Assembly: GCA_032433595.1 (NCBI GenBank)
Contig: JASWJB010000058.1
Span: 62,001 to 126,000, forward strand
Direction of reading: 5' to 3'
Origin: Conoideocrella luteorostrata
Lineage: Eukaryota > Ascomycota > Sordariomycetes > Hypocreales > Clavicipitaceae
DNA: 64,000 nucleotides
Part shown: one piece after another, positions 36,796 through 48,972 of the stretch
How positions within the stretch are numbered: the first letter of the stretch is position 1
How the letters are laid out: every line of letters starts with the position of its first letter
Notes under the pieces: generated by a model
What the model saw: only the letters and a program-made list of their open reading frames with translations
Databases searched by the model: none
Told to the model about the DNA's origin: nothing
Made by a program: the position numbers and the translations under genes

Positions 36796-37480
36796 TTACT
36801 CGTAACGGCTACTCAAGTTGACTGTCAACAATCCTTCCGACCATACAATGAGGAACCGGCGACGCACTTCTTGTCTATCCACGCGTTGGAATTCATCCGA
36901 ATCCATATCCCTATACTGCTCTGAAAACACTAGAAAATCACGGTCGTCCAATCTATAGTTTCTTTTCAAGATGTATGTACAGGAACCGGCCATAAATTAC
37001 ATAACTATCTGGGTAAGTTGAGTTGCGAAAGAGAGTCATTCCAGAATACTATTACGGCAAATTAGGTGCATATAATAGCATAGCTACGCAATGCATCAAC
37101 ATACCTTTGGTATCTAGGAGTCGAAACAAAATTTCCATCATTCATTAAAGCTGGAACGTGCTCCACTTCTTCAGAGGCATGTGTTCCCGCACCGACTAAT
37201 ACGATCTATAGCCTCCAATAACCAACAGTTACGGCCCACTGCTGAGCGCTGAAAGAAGGCGCTGTTCCAGGGTGAAATTTTTGCAACACTGTAACCTAAT
37301 TAAGTATAGCCATTCGTCGCAATATGTCTATTTCCAGCCACCTGCTTCTTCATCAAGCCAAGCCGGTGTCCACGCTTGAAGCTCATCATTCGTCGTTTTA
37401 ACTATATCAATAATATCCTGCTTGTTCGTGACTAATACGTTACGAAAATCCGGGTGACGAATAAGGTCAGCTAAAGCCAT
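36796..37480 (-). pseudogene. Possible degraded or unresolved multi-exon gene
   Basis: Three coding-like pieces lie in order on the minus strand. Piece 1 (37480-37328) begins with ATG (MALADLIRHPDF...) and reaches a stop after 50 codons. Piece 2 (37205-37105) follows a CTATAG acceptor and reads IVLVGAGTHASEEVEHVPAL. Piece 3 (36952-36796) continues in frame from piece 2 over a GTATGT...CTATAG intron as LDDRDFLVFSEQYRDMDSDE and ends in a stop. Pieces 2 and 3 join well; piece 1 cannot be joined to piece 2 in frame with a GT donor. Either an exon is misjudged or the gene is broken. I do not recognise the family. Confidence 0.3.
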
Positions 37481-38093
37481 GATATAAGTAAACTGTCCAA
37501 GTAACCTGTAACTAAAGATGCCTTCTCAAGGCTATTGCTATGTCCTGCGCTGGTTAGAAAATTTTTTACACGTAGCACTCAGTTGCCAGGAACCCGAGGG
37601 CTAGTGTCTTTGAGACAATCACCGAACCACAACCCCCGGACACTGCAGTTTTCATGTTCGAAGTACAGTGTTTATACGTGTATTTGATTGTATTACAAAT
37701 GTCTGGCGGAGATGCGGCACGCCCATCTACATGGCTACTGAACTTCCATGGTCCTTAAGCTCCTCTGCCAGACAGTGCCGGTTCGCGAATCAAGACCCGA
37801 TATCAGCGTCCAAAGGTTTTTCTACAGTCAACATCCGACTCCAACCGCAATAGACATTTTTAATACACAACTAATTGCGACGGACCGAAAACTATGTTCG
37901 TTTTCTTGAGCCATGACAACAACCATTTGACAGCAAATCACGAAAAGAAAACCGATCAAGACGGGGATAAATTATGGAATTATAATCTGCCATCTATCTA
38001 GATAGACATAGATGCAATCTTAATAGCACCATATAGTAATACAAGCATGTAGAAGTCTCTACACTCCTTGAGTGACTTGTGTCCGGTCACATC

Positions 38094-38560
38094 TTAGAGC
38101 GCAATAGAGGTACATTCAAGATTAACAAGACCCTAACAATTTTTTAGTATGTAAGTCGCAACAAGTACTTGGGTTACTCGAAAGACTTACGTTGGTATCG
38201 CCAGAGCAGCACGCAACCTGGCCAGTGCAGGCGCTGGTGATCGGAACATCAACTGCTATTAAATGTTAGACGTTAACTTCGAAAATGATGACGCCATCTC
38301 TTACCAATGACTGGAACACTCAAAGCGGCACAGTTTCCGCCCGCAACGCCATCTAATAGTGAACCAATGAGGCCGCCATTAGACTCGGTGTCTCCTGAAT
38401 TGCAGCAAGAGATTGTCTGGTGGTTGCCGCACTGCGAGGCCGCGTCACCGAGCGTGGTAATTTTCCCGGTATGTACATCATGGCTATTATGGCCGTAGGT
38501 AGGGACAGCCAATGCCGTAGAAATAGCGGCAGCAGCCAAGAGGACATTGAAAATTGCCAT
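38094..38560 (-). CDS. Class I hydrophobin
   Basis: Small secreted amphipathic protein that self-assembles at air-water and wall surfaces of spores and hyphae. Three exons (38560-38305, 38255-38191, 38132-38094) with GTAAGA/TAG and GTAAGT/TAG introns, giving 119 residues. The signal peptide is MAIFNVLLAAAAISTALA. The eight cysteines sit at 44, 52, 53, 77, 95, 101, 102 and 114, i.e. C-x7-CC-x23-C-x17-C-x5-CC-x11-C, which falls within the class I spacing (class II has a much shorter third gap). The C-terminus reads GLVNLECTSIAL, typical of the class. The minus-strand frame runs further upstream to 38737, but the ATG at 38560 alone gives a signal peptide at the N-terminus. A TATA box lies about 125 nt upstream. 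Confidence 0.95.
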
Positions 38561-40951
38561 CGTGAAATCAGAAAGGATGGTAAAAGATGAGCAACAAGGT
38601 TTTGTGATGTGAGGAAGTTGAATCGTGGTTGTGGTGGTTGATTTGGGAATTTCAAAATGAATGAGTTGGAGAAGTAAGCAATTTATACCTTTGGTGAGTT
38701 GTCTGATGACATTGAAGATTTGATACGCTTTTTGCATTGTTTACCTTCTGTTGGATTGTAAGCCGTAACAACTCAAACAGATATGCCGATGTACCAGAAG
38801 ACATATACAATACATTCCACATATACCTCATACCTGAAACTGAGCATTAATGGCGGGCCTCTGCAGATATGGACGTTTATTAGTTAGTTGGAGTCGAATT
38901 AAATGCTCGAGACTAGTTATGACGCTAAGAACGGCCCTAATATATTTTAATATTCTTTACCCACACGACTCACTGTGCCTCCAGATCGACTTATTTTGGT
39001 AGCTCTAGAGCGATAAAATAACACACGTAAGTTAACCCAAGTTTTCCCGCTTCCCACTGCGAATAAGGGCATGTTCATAGTGTGGATTGAGTTGGTATCA
39101 AGTTTGAAGGAGCGGCACGTAAATGATCAGTTGTTTTGCCTAAACTGTGATTACGTGGCTTCGGTAACAAGTTGCATCATTTAATATTGTATTGGCAATA
39201 AAAGTCTTTACAATGTTGTTATTCCTTGGACAGCATTGCATGGTGTATCGCAACTGACTCGATTTCAGTCTGACGCGAAAATATGCATTAAGATGAAGTC
39301 TTTCGCGTATTCTCACGCTGTGTATAGGATGCATTCTTTCATCTAAATGGCCCACGTCTTAAGATTGAAGCCCCGCTCGTTTGGAGTTGGGAAAGATGTC
39401 CTGCGGTGCTGTGTGAATTGATTTGGTTATTGCTAGTGCGAGGAACGTAATTCGGAGCATTTCCAAGTGGAAACGACAGTGTTTATCAACCATCAGAGAC
39501 AGTAGTAGACATGCTCAATTTAGATGCATAACTACTCTTAGGGTTACAAGCATAACTGTCACTCGCCAGCTAACGTAAATTTCAGCCCATCTGTCGGTGG
39601 ACAGACCCTACCCTACACTATCGGTCAGCAACCAATCCAGTAGTACCTGGGGATGCTTATATACTCTCATTACATCAATCATCACTAAATTCCTACTAGT
39701 GCCCTGTACCATAGACTATCACGCTCATGTGTGGCAGAATTTTCGGGGAGAGCGAAATATAATTATAACATCAGTGCTTCGTATGCAAAGAAAAAGCCTG
39801 GTTTCCAAAACAAAACGGAATGACTCCACCAAGTGTCTAAATCCATAATTATAACTGATAACAAATCAGCTTAGAATATTGCAATTTGAAGGGCAGTATA
39901 TCTGGCTGAGGGATGACTGGCGGTTGAGTTGGTCAAGTGCATTATCTCGCTTGTTCTCGGACTATGTTTGTATTTCAATGCCTTGGTTGAGGTTGAAGGG
40001 GCGATCAGAACACTCTGTGACGGGTCTGTAGGTTGACATTAGAAGCTGAGTGGTTTCATCTAGATTTTAAAATGCAACATGTAGCGGCGCTAAGGCTTCC
40101 TGGACCTCACCGTAGAGGCGCTTCTGCTACTCAATAGAATACTGCCTGATACGAGACGTTGTCGAGCTACCTTTGTTCGCAGTCTCAGCCTCGCTTGGAG
40201 AAGCAGATCTTTCTGCTCTTCCAGCCCAAGACCGAGTCACCACATGTCGAGCAGCAATTCCTACATAAAATAGCGGCTGTATACTACGAATAAATTGGTG
40301 CCTCCTATCTCTATGTATTTTTATTGTTAATTCCATCATATTAAAATTCTTGGTCATAGCGACCAGCTAGAAGTTGAAATCGCCGCATCCAATTCATAAA
40401 AAGCCATTCAAACTGCAGTTTAGGGAAACACGAGACAAACGCCCACACTTGAATCAGTTCATTTCCCTGCCACAGGTGCTACCAACCCAATCACGGCGAC
40501 TTCTTTGCTACGACTTGTGAAGTACTTACCTTAGCAAATAAATTCAAATCTACTTCATGAAAGTGGCGGTGAATAAACTTAAAATTCCTGATGTAAAGCG
40601 TTGCTGCGCGAGTGAATTAATTTCAACGAGGAGTACCTTGGCGGTCTCCGATGTCGACGGGAGAATAACTCGTTGCTCACATTCCATCCCTCTTGTGCGG
40701 GCATGCTCCACAAAGGCCATGGTATGCTTCATTCCCCAATTGATCTCAAAAATCCAAGACCAATCATACAGATTGATACAGTGGCCCGATATTCTCCCTA
40801 CATAGTAAACCCCACAGCGTATTTATAGCGGAACTCAAGCTTTGGGTTTCCCATTTGCTCTGCGCTGTCACGAGGTGTTTTTCGCATCGTCTTCAACAAC
40901 GAAGCGCCGGTACAAGCTCCTTTATATTAACTTCTTGCCACATACGATATT
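38561..40951. other. Intergenic region between divergent hydrophobin and EEP-protein genes
   Basis: 2.4 kb, AT-rich. It holds the promoters of both flanking genes. Short frames of 60-85 codons occur, but none is credible as a gene. Confidence 0.45.
38682..38688 (-). promoter_or_regulatory. TATA box of the hydrophobin gene
   Basis: TATAAAT on the minus strand about 125 nt upstream of the hydrophobin ATG, a position common for highly expressed fungal genes. Confidence 0.5.
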
Positions 40952-42093
40952 ATGAAATGCCTGATTCCAGCACTCTTCCTGGCCTGTTGCGGCCACCAAA
41001 TATTGGCAGTACCGCATTATGAGCAGGTTTCGAAACCATTCGACATCGAGGGCCCTGATGGGATGTCGCCAGCACTTGGTAAGAGATTATGCTTTTAAGC
41101 AGGTTCACATTCCAATTTCAATGTGAGGACGAGTGGTGTACTGATTTCGCGAAAGATCAACTTCTTAAGGAAGAAGCAATTGAACCCGCCAGGCAGGTAA
41201 CTAAAACTGAGCTTACTGTCCCTGTAAAGTCAGCTTCCACGACGATGACCAGTAGTATAAGCATCATGTCCTATAACTTGTGGTTCGGGGGCACCAAGGT
41301 GAACGATTATCATAACAAACAAGTCCGGTTCCTGACTGATAGCGGTGTGGATATCGTCGGAGTTCAGGAGAGCTCGGGCGGTCATGCTAAACGCTTGGGT
41401 GAAGCTTTGGGCTGGGACTATTGGCAAGGTGACGACGTTGGCATTATTTCTCGCTATCCCATCGTCGAAAAATATCCGGCATCGGGTGTGGGTGGCTCCG
41501 TACGCATCGCGCTGGACCAAGACCTCGAGATTAACGTATGGAACGTCCACTTAGGTTACGATCCATATGGGCCTTACGACTTCTGTTTCTCCAACATGAC
41601 TCGTGAGCAGGTTCTGAATCGCGAGTCCATCTCTGGACGAACCGAACAGATCAAACAGATAATCAAGGAAATGGAGCCACAGCTAGCAAACGCTGATAGA
41701 ATCCCAGTTATACTCACGGGCGATTTCAACGCGCCGTCACACTTGGATTGGACCAATTTCACGCGATCATTACATTGTGACGTGGGATCTTTCGACTGGC
41801 CCACGTCTAAATATCCGATTGCAGCTGGGATGACAGACTCATTCCGCGAGGTCCACCGAAATCCACGGACCGAGCCGGGCATCACATGGTCACCAATCTA
41901 TCTCACAAATGAGCTCCGTCCCGAGCCTAAAGATCGCATTGATTTTATATACAAAAAAGGCAAACACTTACGAGCGTATAAATCCGAAACCGTTGTTGCT
42001 GGGAAGCCTCGGCCGGAGCCCAATCACCAAGACAATGAGTGGACGTCGGATCATGCGGCGGTAAATACCATTTTCAAGCTCCGAATGTCATAA
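40952..42093 (+). CDS. Secreted endonuclease/exonuclease/phosphatase-fold hydrolase
   Basis: DNase I-like (EEP) superfamily protein, probably extracellular. Two exons: 40952-41078 and 41156-42093. The first starts with ATG and encodes a signal peptide (MKCLIPALFLACCGHQILA). The donor is GTAAGAG, and of the nearby AGs only the one at 41155 (preceded by branch-like CTGAT) restores the frame, giving 354 residues. Catalytic landmarks: SYNLWFGG (Asn), VGVQESS (metal Glu), NVHLGYDPYG (His), LTGDFNAPSHLDW (Asp/Asn pair), DRIDFIY and TSDHAAV (final Asp-His). The substrate could be nucleic acid, phosphodiester or phospholipid headgroup; the sequence alone does not decide. Longer start options inside the intron lack a signal peptide. 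Confidence 0.85.
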
Positions 42094-45000
42094 AAACTTT
42101 AGTAGCTAGATCACAGTAACCGATCTTCAATATAAGACGCAATGTAAGGTCTATAAATGCCAATTCTGCATCAAGTTCCACGATCCGCGAGCTTGAGGTT
42201 AGCTCATCTCAACTTCAGTTTGAGCTTTGAATTAACCTTGTCTTGCATTGCGTTAGCGACATATTTATTTGTGCAGCGCTTGAATAACACTTGTTAGAAT
42301 GATTCTATATTGTATTGCCTCATTTGGCACAACTCCGCCAATGTCTTATCTTATCTATTAGTCTATATCTAGCGTGCACGGGCCACATCGAGGCGGACTC
42401 ATCATGTGGTCCGTGCACGTATGCAATCAAAGAGCTTGACTTATCATAAGATATCAAGCGTCGCTATCCGGATATTATTTTTTGCCATTGTAAACTAGTA
42501 GTCTGGGCGACCAGCAGAAAACTCTAGCCCACTGAGGGACCCAACTCTTTCGGTAAACGTATTTATGTGCGCTAAATCCTAGTAAACTATAAGAACTGGT
42601 GTTGGCATCATGTGTTGGCACCGTGTAGTGGAATGATGACTGAAATGAGTGGCGTAAGATATTCTCCCAAGGTATGTATTTATTTATTATGATTCAAAAT
42701 ATTGAGCTCTGATTTTTTTACTGTAGCTGTCGTTGATTTCATCCAATGGAAAAGCTGAGTAAGCAGGGAAATCCTGAAAAGAAATTAGACATATTAGAAC
42801 CTTCCAAACACATTCCCTCCGGTTCATTTTAAGTGCCTCTAATGCTGTTAAACATTCCAAGCTTTCATGGAACTTGCTATACTGCGCGACGGCTCTTTAA
42901 TAGCCTCGAGGTATTCTCGATGTCACGCTGGAGCTGACCAGCCAACTCCGTCTACAAACAAATGTATTTGATTTTATCACAAAAAATGTGGCGCAATCAG
43001 AAGCCACCTCTTAGTATGTGTCTTCAGTATGTATAAATGACCCCCTCAATCTACTGTGAGACGGAGCTGAATGCAATTTATGCCTGCGATAAGATGTTCC
43101 ACCAAGTTCCTTGAATGCTGATCGGTGCGTTGCACTTGTCGCAACTAGCCCTACTCTTGAGTTCAATCTTTGATTATTCGCACCCTCAGAGTGTTTTAGA
43201 GTCCGAAATTTCCTTGAAATTTTGGAACAATTCAAGAGTTACATTTGGCCTTGATTTTACCGTTAACCAAGGCGTCGGCCTTCTTCTCGGCTTTGTTTCT
43301 AAGTGATCAAAGATGTTTCAGGCAGAATATTCGGCACTAGCCAAAGTGGACCTAGTCTTATTGGGACAGCTTGCCGAGACAGCCGACGAGGCGAACCACC
43401 CCAGGCAAGGGGTTACGTGTTTTAGTGTCCAATAATGTATTTGCAGACGAACGCGGACATATGTAGTACTTGGTTCAGGCCTAACTCACTCTAGTGGCAC
43501 TTTCCTGTACTGAAACGAGGAGTGGTTTCGAGATAGAAAGTGTTTATGATCCTGAATTGAAATGCATTTACATGCATCGCTTCGCTTTTTAGCATCCGTA
43601 CTAAGCTGATCCTTTTTGTTGTGACATAAACGTGACTCCTGTTTAGTTACTAGTCTAGTAGTAGAGTTTGGAAGTACGAAATCGCCTGAATGAAGCCTAT
43701 TTGCCTCCATGGATCATACGGCAGGTTTTAGGAGTGTTTTTCTCGTTTATTGTCTTACTGTGCCAAATAAAGAAAAAAGTACGGAGCTCGTGACAGATTC
43801 ACGATTGCTGACAAAGCCCCCTCCCAAAAAAAAACAGCACCATTACTAAGCTTTTCAGCTTATTTAATTGTCAATCTGCTACCATGAATCTTCACTGCAG
43901 GGACTCAACACGGGAGAACAAGATTTGTATGCGCTTTGGATATATCGTAAAATATCTATGATGTGCTCAGAGTATCGTAGTTTACTGCGAAGGAGCAAAA
44001 ATGGCTGCAATATTACTACTTGAGGAACAACGTAGATGCCATACAGATGAGTCAGTTCGATAACTTAAGATGAGAACTTATCACTAGCCATAGGATCCCG
44101 TTATGATCACAGAGGATTCCATATACATTGAAGACTATGATACCTGATTTGCCAACCAGTGGGCACGTAGTTTGAGATTTTCTTTGTAGGTTGGAGACTG
44201 CGTGAGATTTGTAGGATCGAAGCCATCGAAGGGTTGAGTTGTAGCAGCCCGGTTTGTTCTCTCATTGTTGGCAGCCGCCAGAATATGAGTTGGTGCTTTG
44301 ATAAGTTGTCTCAGATGTCATGTAAAACTGTTTGTAGCTTTTCTGTATGTTTCCTTGCTTTAAAGACGATTAAAAGAGCAGGGACCGTTACGTTGGTGAT
44401 TGAGTCGGTGCATTTCCTATACACTTTAGGCGAACAACCCAAGCCCATGAAAAGGTATATGCGAACTTTTATGGGGTTAATTGAGTCGCTAAAGTGTTGG
44501 AATGATCTTTCTGCTTGGAAAATTTCAATCGGTCAATTCCATGAGTATTAATAGCTTCACTAATCGATGAAGATGAAAAATGTCCCATTTGCCACGGAAA
44601 GCTTCAGCCCGCGATAAACATGGTCTCTTGTCACATTTGAAAATCAGCTTACATGATAGCTGTATATCCATATGGAGGAGTGAAGAACCGATACCCAACT
44701 GCCCAGTTTCGTGAGTAATCAGCGCTTGTATCTTTTGCACCCTAGGTCCGTAGCTGCTAATCTCGCAAGCAATGTGACAGCTTTGTCGTCAACGCAGTTC
44801 AACATTCAAATTTGTCAAAGATCGAAAAGACGAAGAACAATCGAAGCCAATGATAGGCCCTGGTATTATTATTACATCAACGTATGATCGGCATTTCGCT
44901 GGTTGGTATCATGGACTGTGCTGAACAGCTGGAATGAGGTTGTGAGGTTACTTCGGCAATCCATTCCTGCGCATGGCGCAGCAACGCGAACAATTAACCA

Positions 45001-45218
45001 GACTGTTTGACTGCTCTGCATTATGGGTTTAATAATGCAAAAAAGTTCATCAGTTTACTGTTGTTCATCACCCCCCGCGTTGATAATCACCGAGGCAAAT
45101 AGTACCGCTATCGTCAAAGGCCTTGGCACCAGACGTTGATACCACACTTAAGTAGAAGGGCAGACGAGGGACAACAATGCCGCGCTACAGCGTAGTTTAC
45201 GGCTGAGAGAACCTTATC
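42094..45218. other. 3.1-kb intergenic region
   Basis: AT-rich and without a supported gene. A GC-rich 16-bp hairpin stands out at 42373-42419. Frames near 44234-44551 (+) and 43486-43710 (-) show no features. Confidence 0.45.
42373..42419. repeat. GC-rich inverted repeat, 16-bp stem
   Basis: CGTGCACGGGCCACAT (42373-42388) and ATGTGGTCCGTGCACG (42404-42419) pair at 15 of 16 positions around a 15-nt loop; the odd position is C opposed to... G-T type wobble on one strand. It lies 280 nt after the EEP gene stop, in otherwise AT-rich DNA. Confidence 0.85.
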
Positions 45219-47012
45219 ATGATTTTTTCCGGAATCATCCGCCGCGACAGCAAACCTGGCGGATTGAGCTTGGGGGCGGTGCTTACTATTGTGCTCTGCG
45301 GGTGCATCGTGGTATTTTTAACTTTTGGTTTCTGGATGGCCAGGAGAGTCAGGATCAGCCAGAAAAAAGCGCATGAAAGATTGGATAATATTCTTAGTGG
45401 ACAATCACAGACTCGCCTCACCGAACGGCCACTACTCAGGCATGAGTCTACAGTTGGTGGACTGTCGAGTGTGAATTCATACCGCTCATCTATACTTCCT
45501 GCGATCATTTCTTTACCATCTCTGCCGACCTACAACAGCTTAAGGCGCTTGCAGTCGTATACCAGGAATCAAAAAGAGAGGAAGATAAATTGGGCCAGCA
45601 ATGATGATTTTAACAGCCGACAAATGGATCGTGATGCTGGGAAAGGACAGTCCGGCAAAAATGAGCAGTACGGCGGAATGACAGCTATGCCAGGCTCTGG
45701 GGCGGCTGAAACGGGAGCTGTTGATGGTAAATACAAGCATAACATGGAGCATCAGCGGCTACGAAGGCAGCAACATGAAAAACGCCCATGCCGTGAGCAG
45801 TCTCGGTGTCAAAATCAACAGCTGGAACTGCGCGATTCGAATTTCCATAGCGGCGGTAACGTTCAAGCTATCTTGCCAGCGTCGAACTACGCAAGGCGAG
45901 ACGTTGTACCCCGGAGCCTGCAGTCTCCTATACGGACTCCTGTGAGAGCACACGTACCACAATCTGTTCCAATTACTGATTCGGTTTTGAGGGACGTTGT
46001 TGAAACGACCGAGCAGGGTTTGGAAGAAAGAGGCAACAGATATCTTGGGAGGCAGGCACATCGGTCATCACCGACCCGAGGGTCTCTAATGAAGACGCCC
46101 CAAGGCGACCGGCGGGCTTTGATACGTGGACAGGGGCAATATAATCGCGGTAGCCCAGCTGGTAACATGGTTACAACAGCTTCTATGAGTCCTCCTGGAC
46201 CTGCTGTGAGTAGTTTGATTGCGGAGGCTACGCAACAGCTGCAACACTCAAGGGGCGCAGCTGGTCCTTACGGTTTACGACGACCACAATGGGAAGCTTA
46301 TGACGATCAGATGTCACCGCCGACGTCGCCCGGAAAGAAACATTCTATTCAATGCACAAATAGGATTCTTCAGAGCGACCTGCAGCATGAATCACAGGCT
46401 AGGGGACCACTGGGAGAGTGGCAGCAAAGTCTGTCAGTGGATCGCGATACTTCCATGCTGGATAAATTTGAGAGCGAGCCACAGGAGGACACGAGCCACC
46501 ACTATAACTTGGGAAGACGTGAGCTACCGCCTCTACTGTCAGCTTCATACGATACTGTGGAGAATGGATACACACGTCAACATGCTCCAAACTACTCCAG
46601 GCAAGCGACATATCCCAGCCACTTCGAACGGACCAACGCAAACGAGGGAAAACTGCCCAATGCAATCGTCTTAGACGAGTCTATTGAGCCACCCTCACCA
46701 AGACATTCAATCAGTCCTGCTGATTCTCTACAGCCAAAAAATTCGAACAAGCACGCCATCCCAGTGAGCATGACGATAGCTAAGCTTCGACGAACGGATA
46801 GCATAGTGAGCTCGTATACTGCTGTTTCAGTTGCATCTAGTGCTTCTCTACAAACAGATCCCTTTTCTTTGTCAGATCTGCTGGTTGAGAGTGCTCTCCC
46901 AGGAGAGCATGTTTCGAGATATAGGGCAATTGGAAACCGTAATTATTTCAGTGTAAGTGAGAATGGCCCCCAAAGAAATATGTCCACAGTGCAAACATAT
47001 AGATTGGGATGA
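45219..47012 (+). CDS. Single-pass membrane protein with long disordered tail, unknown function
   Basis: Single exon, 597 residues from the ATG at 45219. I do not recognise a family. A short N-terminus (MIFSGIIRRDSKPGG) precedes one strong membrane helix (about 17-40, LSLGAVLTIVLCGCIVVFLTFG) followed by WMARRVR, which suggests the large C-terminal part is cytosolic. Residues about 60-597 are low-complexity: rich in Ser, Arg, Gln and Pro with repeated SPP/SPR motifs (MSPPTSPGKK, PPSPRHSISP), typical targets of proline-directed kinases. No enzymatic motif is seen. It could be a scaffold or a signalling-associated surface protein. The next gene is about 1 kb away and in the opposite orientation. 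Confidence 0.75.
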   Translation: MIFSGIIRRDSKPGGLSLGAVLTIVLCGCIVVFLTFGFWMARRVRISQKKAHERLDNILSGQSQTRLTERPLLRHESTVGGLSSVNSYRSSILPAIISLPSLPTYNSLRRLQSYTRNQKERKINWASNDDFNSRQMDRDAGKGQSGKNEQYGGMTAMPGSGAAETGAVDGKYKHNMEHQRLRRQQHEKRPCREQSRCQNQQLELRDSNFHSGGNVQAILPASNYARRDVVPRSLQSPIRTPVRAHVPQSVPITDSVLRDVVETTEQGLEERGNRYLGRQAHRSSPTRGSLMKTPQGDRRALIRGQGQYNRGSPAGNMVTTASMSPPGPAVSSLIAEATQQLQHSRGAAGPYGLRRPQWEAYDDQMSPPTSPGKKHSIQCTNRILQSDLQHESQARGPLGEWQQSLSVDRDTSMLDKFESEPQEDTSHHYNLGRRELPPLLSASYDTVENGYTRQHAPNYSRQATYPSHFERTNANEGKLPNAIVLDESIEPPSPRHSISPADSLQPKNSNKHAIPVSMTIAKLRRTDSIVSSYTAVSVASSASLQTDPFSLSDLLVESALPGEHVSRYRAIGNRNYFSVSENGPQRNMSTVQTYRLG

Positions 47013-48081
47013 TACAACCACCAGCCGAAACCATCATTGGGTTGATAGCCTCCGAAATCAACGTGCTTGACCAAAAACGGTGGCAAGGGTAACCAAAATC
47101 TTCTAGTCTGTACTAGGGAGAACATATCCTAGCTAGAAAGTCTACAATAACAAAATATGGGTTTTTTAGTCATTGACGCGTAAAAAAATTATTTTAGTCA
47201 CCTATGACCAACTGCATTGCGATTTAATACGTGTCTATGTAACTTATTGAGTCTTTCCGAAGTTGCGAATTTATATACGTCCAGCAGATCTATGTCCAAT
47301 AATCGGCATGAGCTACTGTGCTCTATTAGCCGGACTTTCAACTCAACTTAAGAACATTTTTGGGTGCTCATGTCAAAATCCAGTAATCCATGATTAATAT
47401 GGTTTGTCTTAATTCAAATACGTTGGAGATTAAATCTTTGACCTTCACGCCAAAAATATGGCTGTACCAGAAATTGTTTCTGCAAGCAACTAGCTCGGAC
47501 GTAAGGCATTGTCAATTTAACTGGGCGGAAGGCACTCGTCGGTCTACTCATCTTGATATAAGTCCCAAGAAGTCCGTAAAAGGTGTTTGGCCACGCTGCG
47601 ATATGACAACAGACATGGCATAACTTTGGTCCATCCATTCTGGACAAATAAGTGCGACGTGAACTTGTTAGCGACGGGCTTATACATCCGAGGAGCCTGG
47701 ATGTGCTACGCTTTGAGTGAAAATTACCTACATATTATCTGATGTATGTGATTTATAGGTACATCTTGGGCTTGAGAGGTCGGCAGGTTTATTTTGAGCA
47801 AGTTAGGAAACGAAAGGTGTCCAGGGGACAATATATGAAATGTGAAAGTGAATAGTAAAGGCCGTTTCAGGTCTTAAGTTTTAAAGAGTATATACTTTTC
47901 ACTTTAGGCCTAGTAATCTGGGAAAATATATGGGCACAAATCTAATCACCCTGTTGTTGGTCGTCGCCTGCATACAATTTCGGTAATACTTCTAGCTATC
48001 CATTGAATCCACATATTAAATTTGTGTTTGTCCTGGCTATTTAGCCATTTTAATCTCAATATGCTCCTTTCAACAAGGTTC
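47013..48081. other. Convergent 3' intergenic region
   Basis: 1.07 kb, AT-rich, between the ends of the membrane protein and UstYa genes. No gene seen. Confidence 0.5.
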
Positions 48082-48972
48082 TCAGTCATGAGTTGCTAGC
48101 CATTCGGGGAGTTCTTTCCACTCATTTGCTTTTGCCCACTTAGTTATAGCTTCATAATCTCGACATTCATGCACCCCGTAATTGGACTCCGCGTTAAACA
48201 GATCCTTTTCATCCAATGCCGAGAGTGTAACGTCCATGTTACACATAAGTGTTTTGCGTATATAATCCAAACAGTGATGAATGTGGTGGGTGTGATTGCC
48301 GTTAATTGCACCGAGGACATGCTCCCGAACTATGTACTGTAATAAAGGATAAGTTAGTCAACGAAGTCTGTTAAAAAGGTGTAGCGGCTGTGATCTACTT
48401 ACCAGGCAATGCATGCTATGAAAGCCGTCTAGCTGATACACCATGTCTCCCAGCGAATCCGGCGTAGCAGCACTCACAGAGAGGCCTTGCCTAGCTGCCC
48501 ATTCTTCACTAACAGTCACAATGCCGTGATCTATAACAGTCAGATTGCACATATACCGGACTGGAATACGTGCTGGTGGTACTATACTCACGGATAATCA
48601 TATCTTCCCAAGACTCATCGCGGTAGCTTGCTCCCGCGATATTGGCGCTCATATTTTTGTAGTCCCACATCTTGTTAACCTCGCGTAGTCTCGCATCTGC
48701 ATGATTAGTAGAGCTGTATTTGTGCTCTAGCGTAATAAGTAGAACTTACAATTATCGAAATGCCCTTGTCGCACATCTTGTAAATGCGAAATTATAATAG
48801 ATCCGCCCACGAAGAGCACAATATTTACTATTTCCAGTGATAAAAGCCACAAAAAAATATCCAAGCGGCGAAATGTTTGCGTATTGCACTTTTCAGGTCT
48901 GTGTTGATATGGACAATCTCCTGCAGCGAGTGGACAGTACTCGTACTCGTACTCCTCAGTTTGTTCTGCCAT
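48082..48972 (-). CDS. UstYa family (DUF3328) oxidase-like protein
   Basis: Members of this family install oxidative crosslinks, cyclisations or chlorinations in fungal peptide natural products such as ustiloxins and cyclochlorotine. Four exons: 48972-48750, 48696-48592, 48530-48403 and 48336-48082; introns have GTAAGT/CAG, GTGAGT/TAG and GTAAGT/CAG ends, and the joined protein has 236 residues. The N-terminus is cytosolic and acidic (MAEQTEEYEYEY), followed by one membrane helix (about 38-62, IFLWLLSLEIVNIVLFVGGSI). The two diagnostic HxxHC motifs are intact: HSMHC at 147-151 and HIHHC at 170-174, spaced as in the family, so the protein is probably active. The gene is divergent from a small secreted propeptide gene across about 790 bp. 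No NRPS, MFS transporter or further UstYa copy is seen nearby. Confidence 0.9.
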
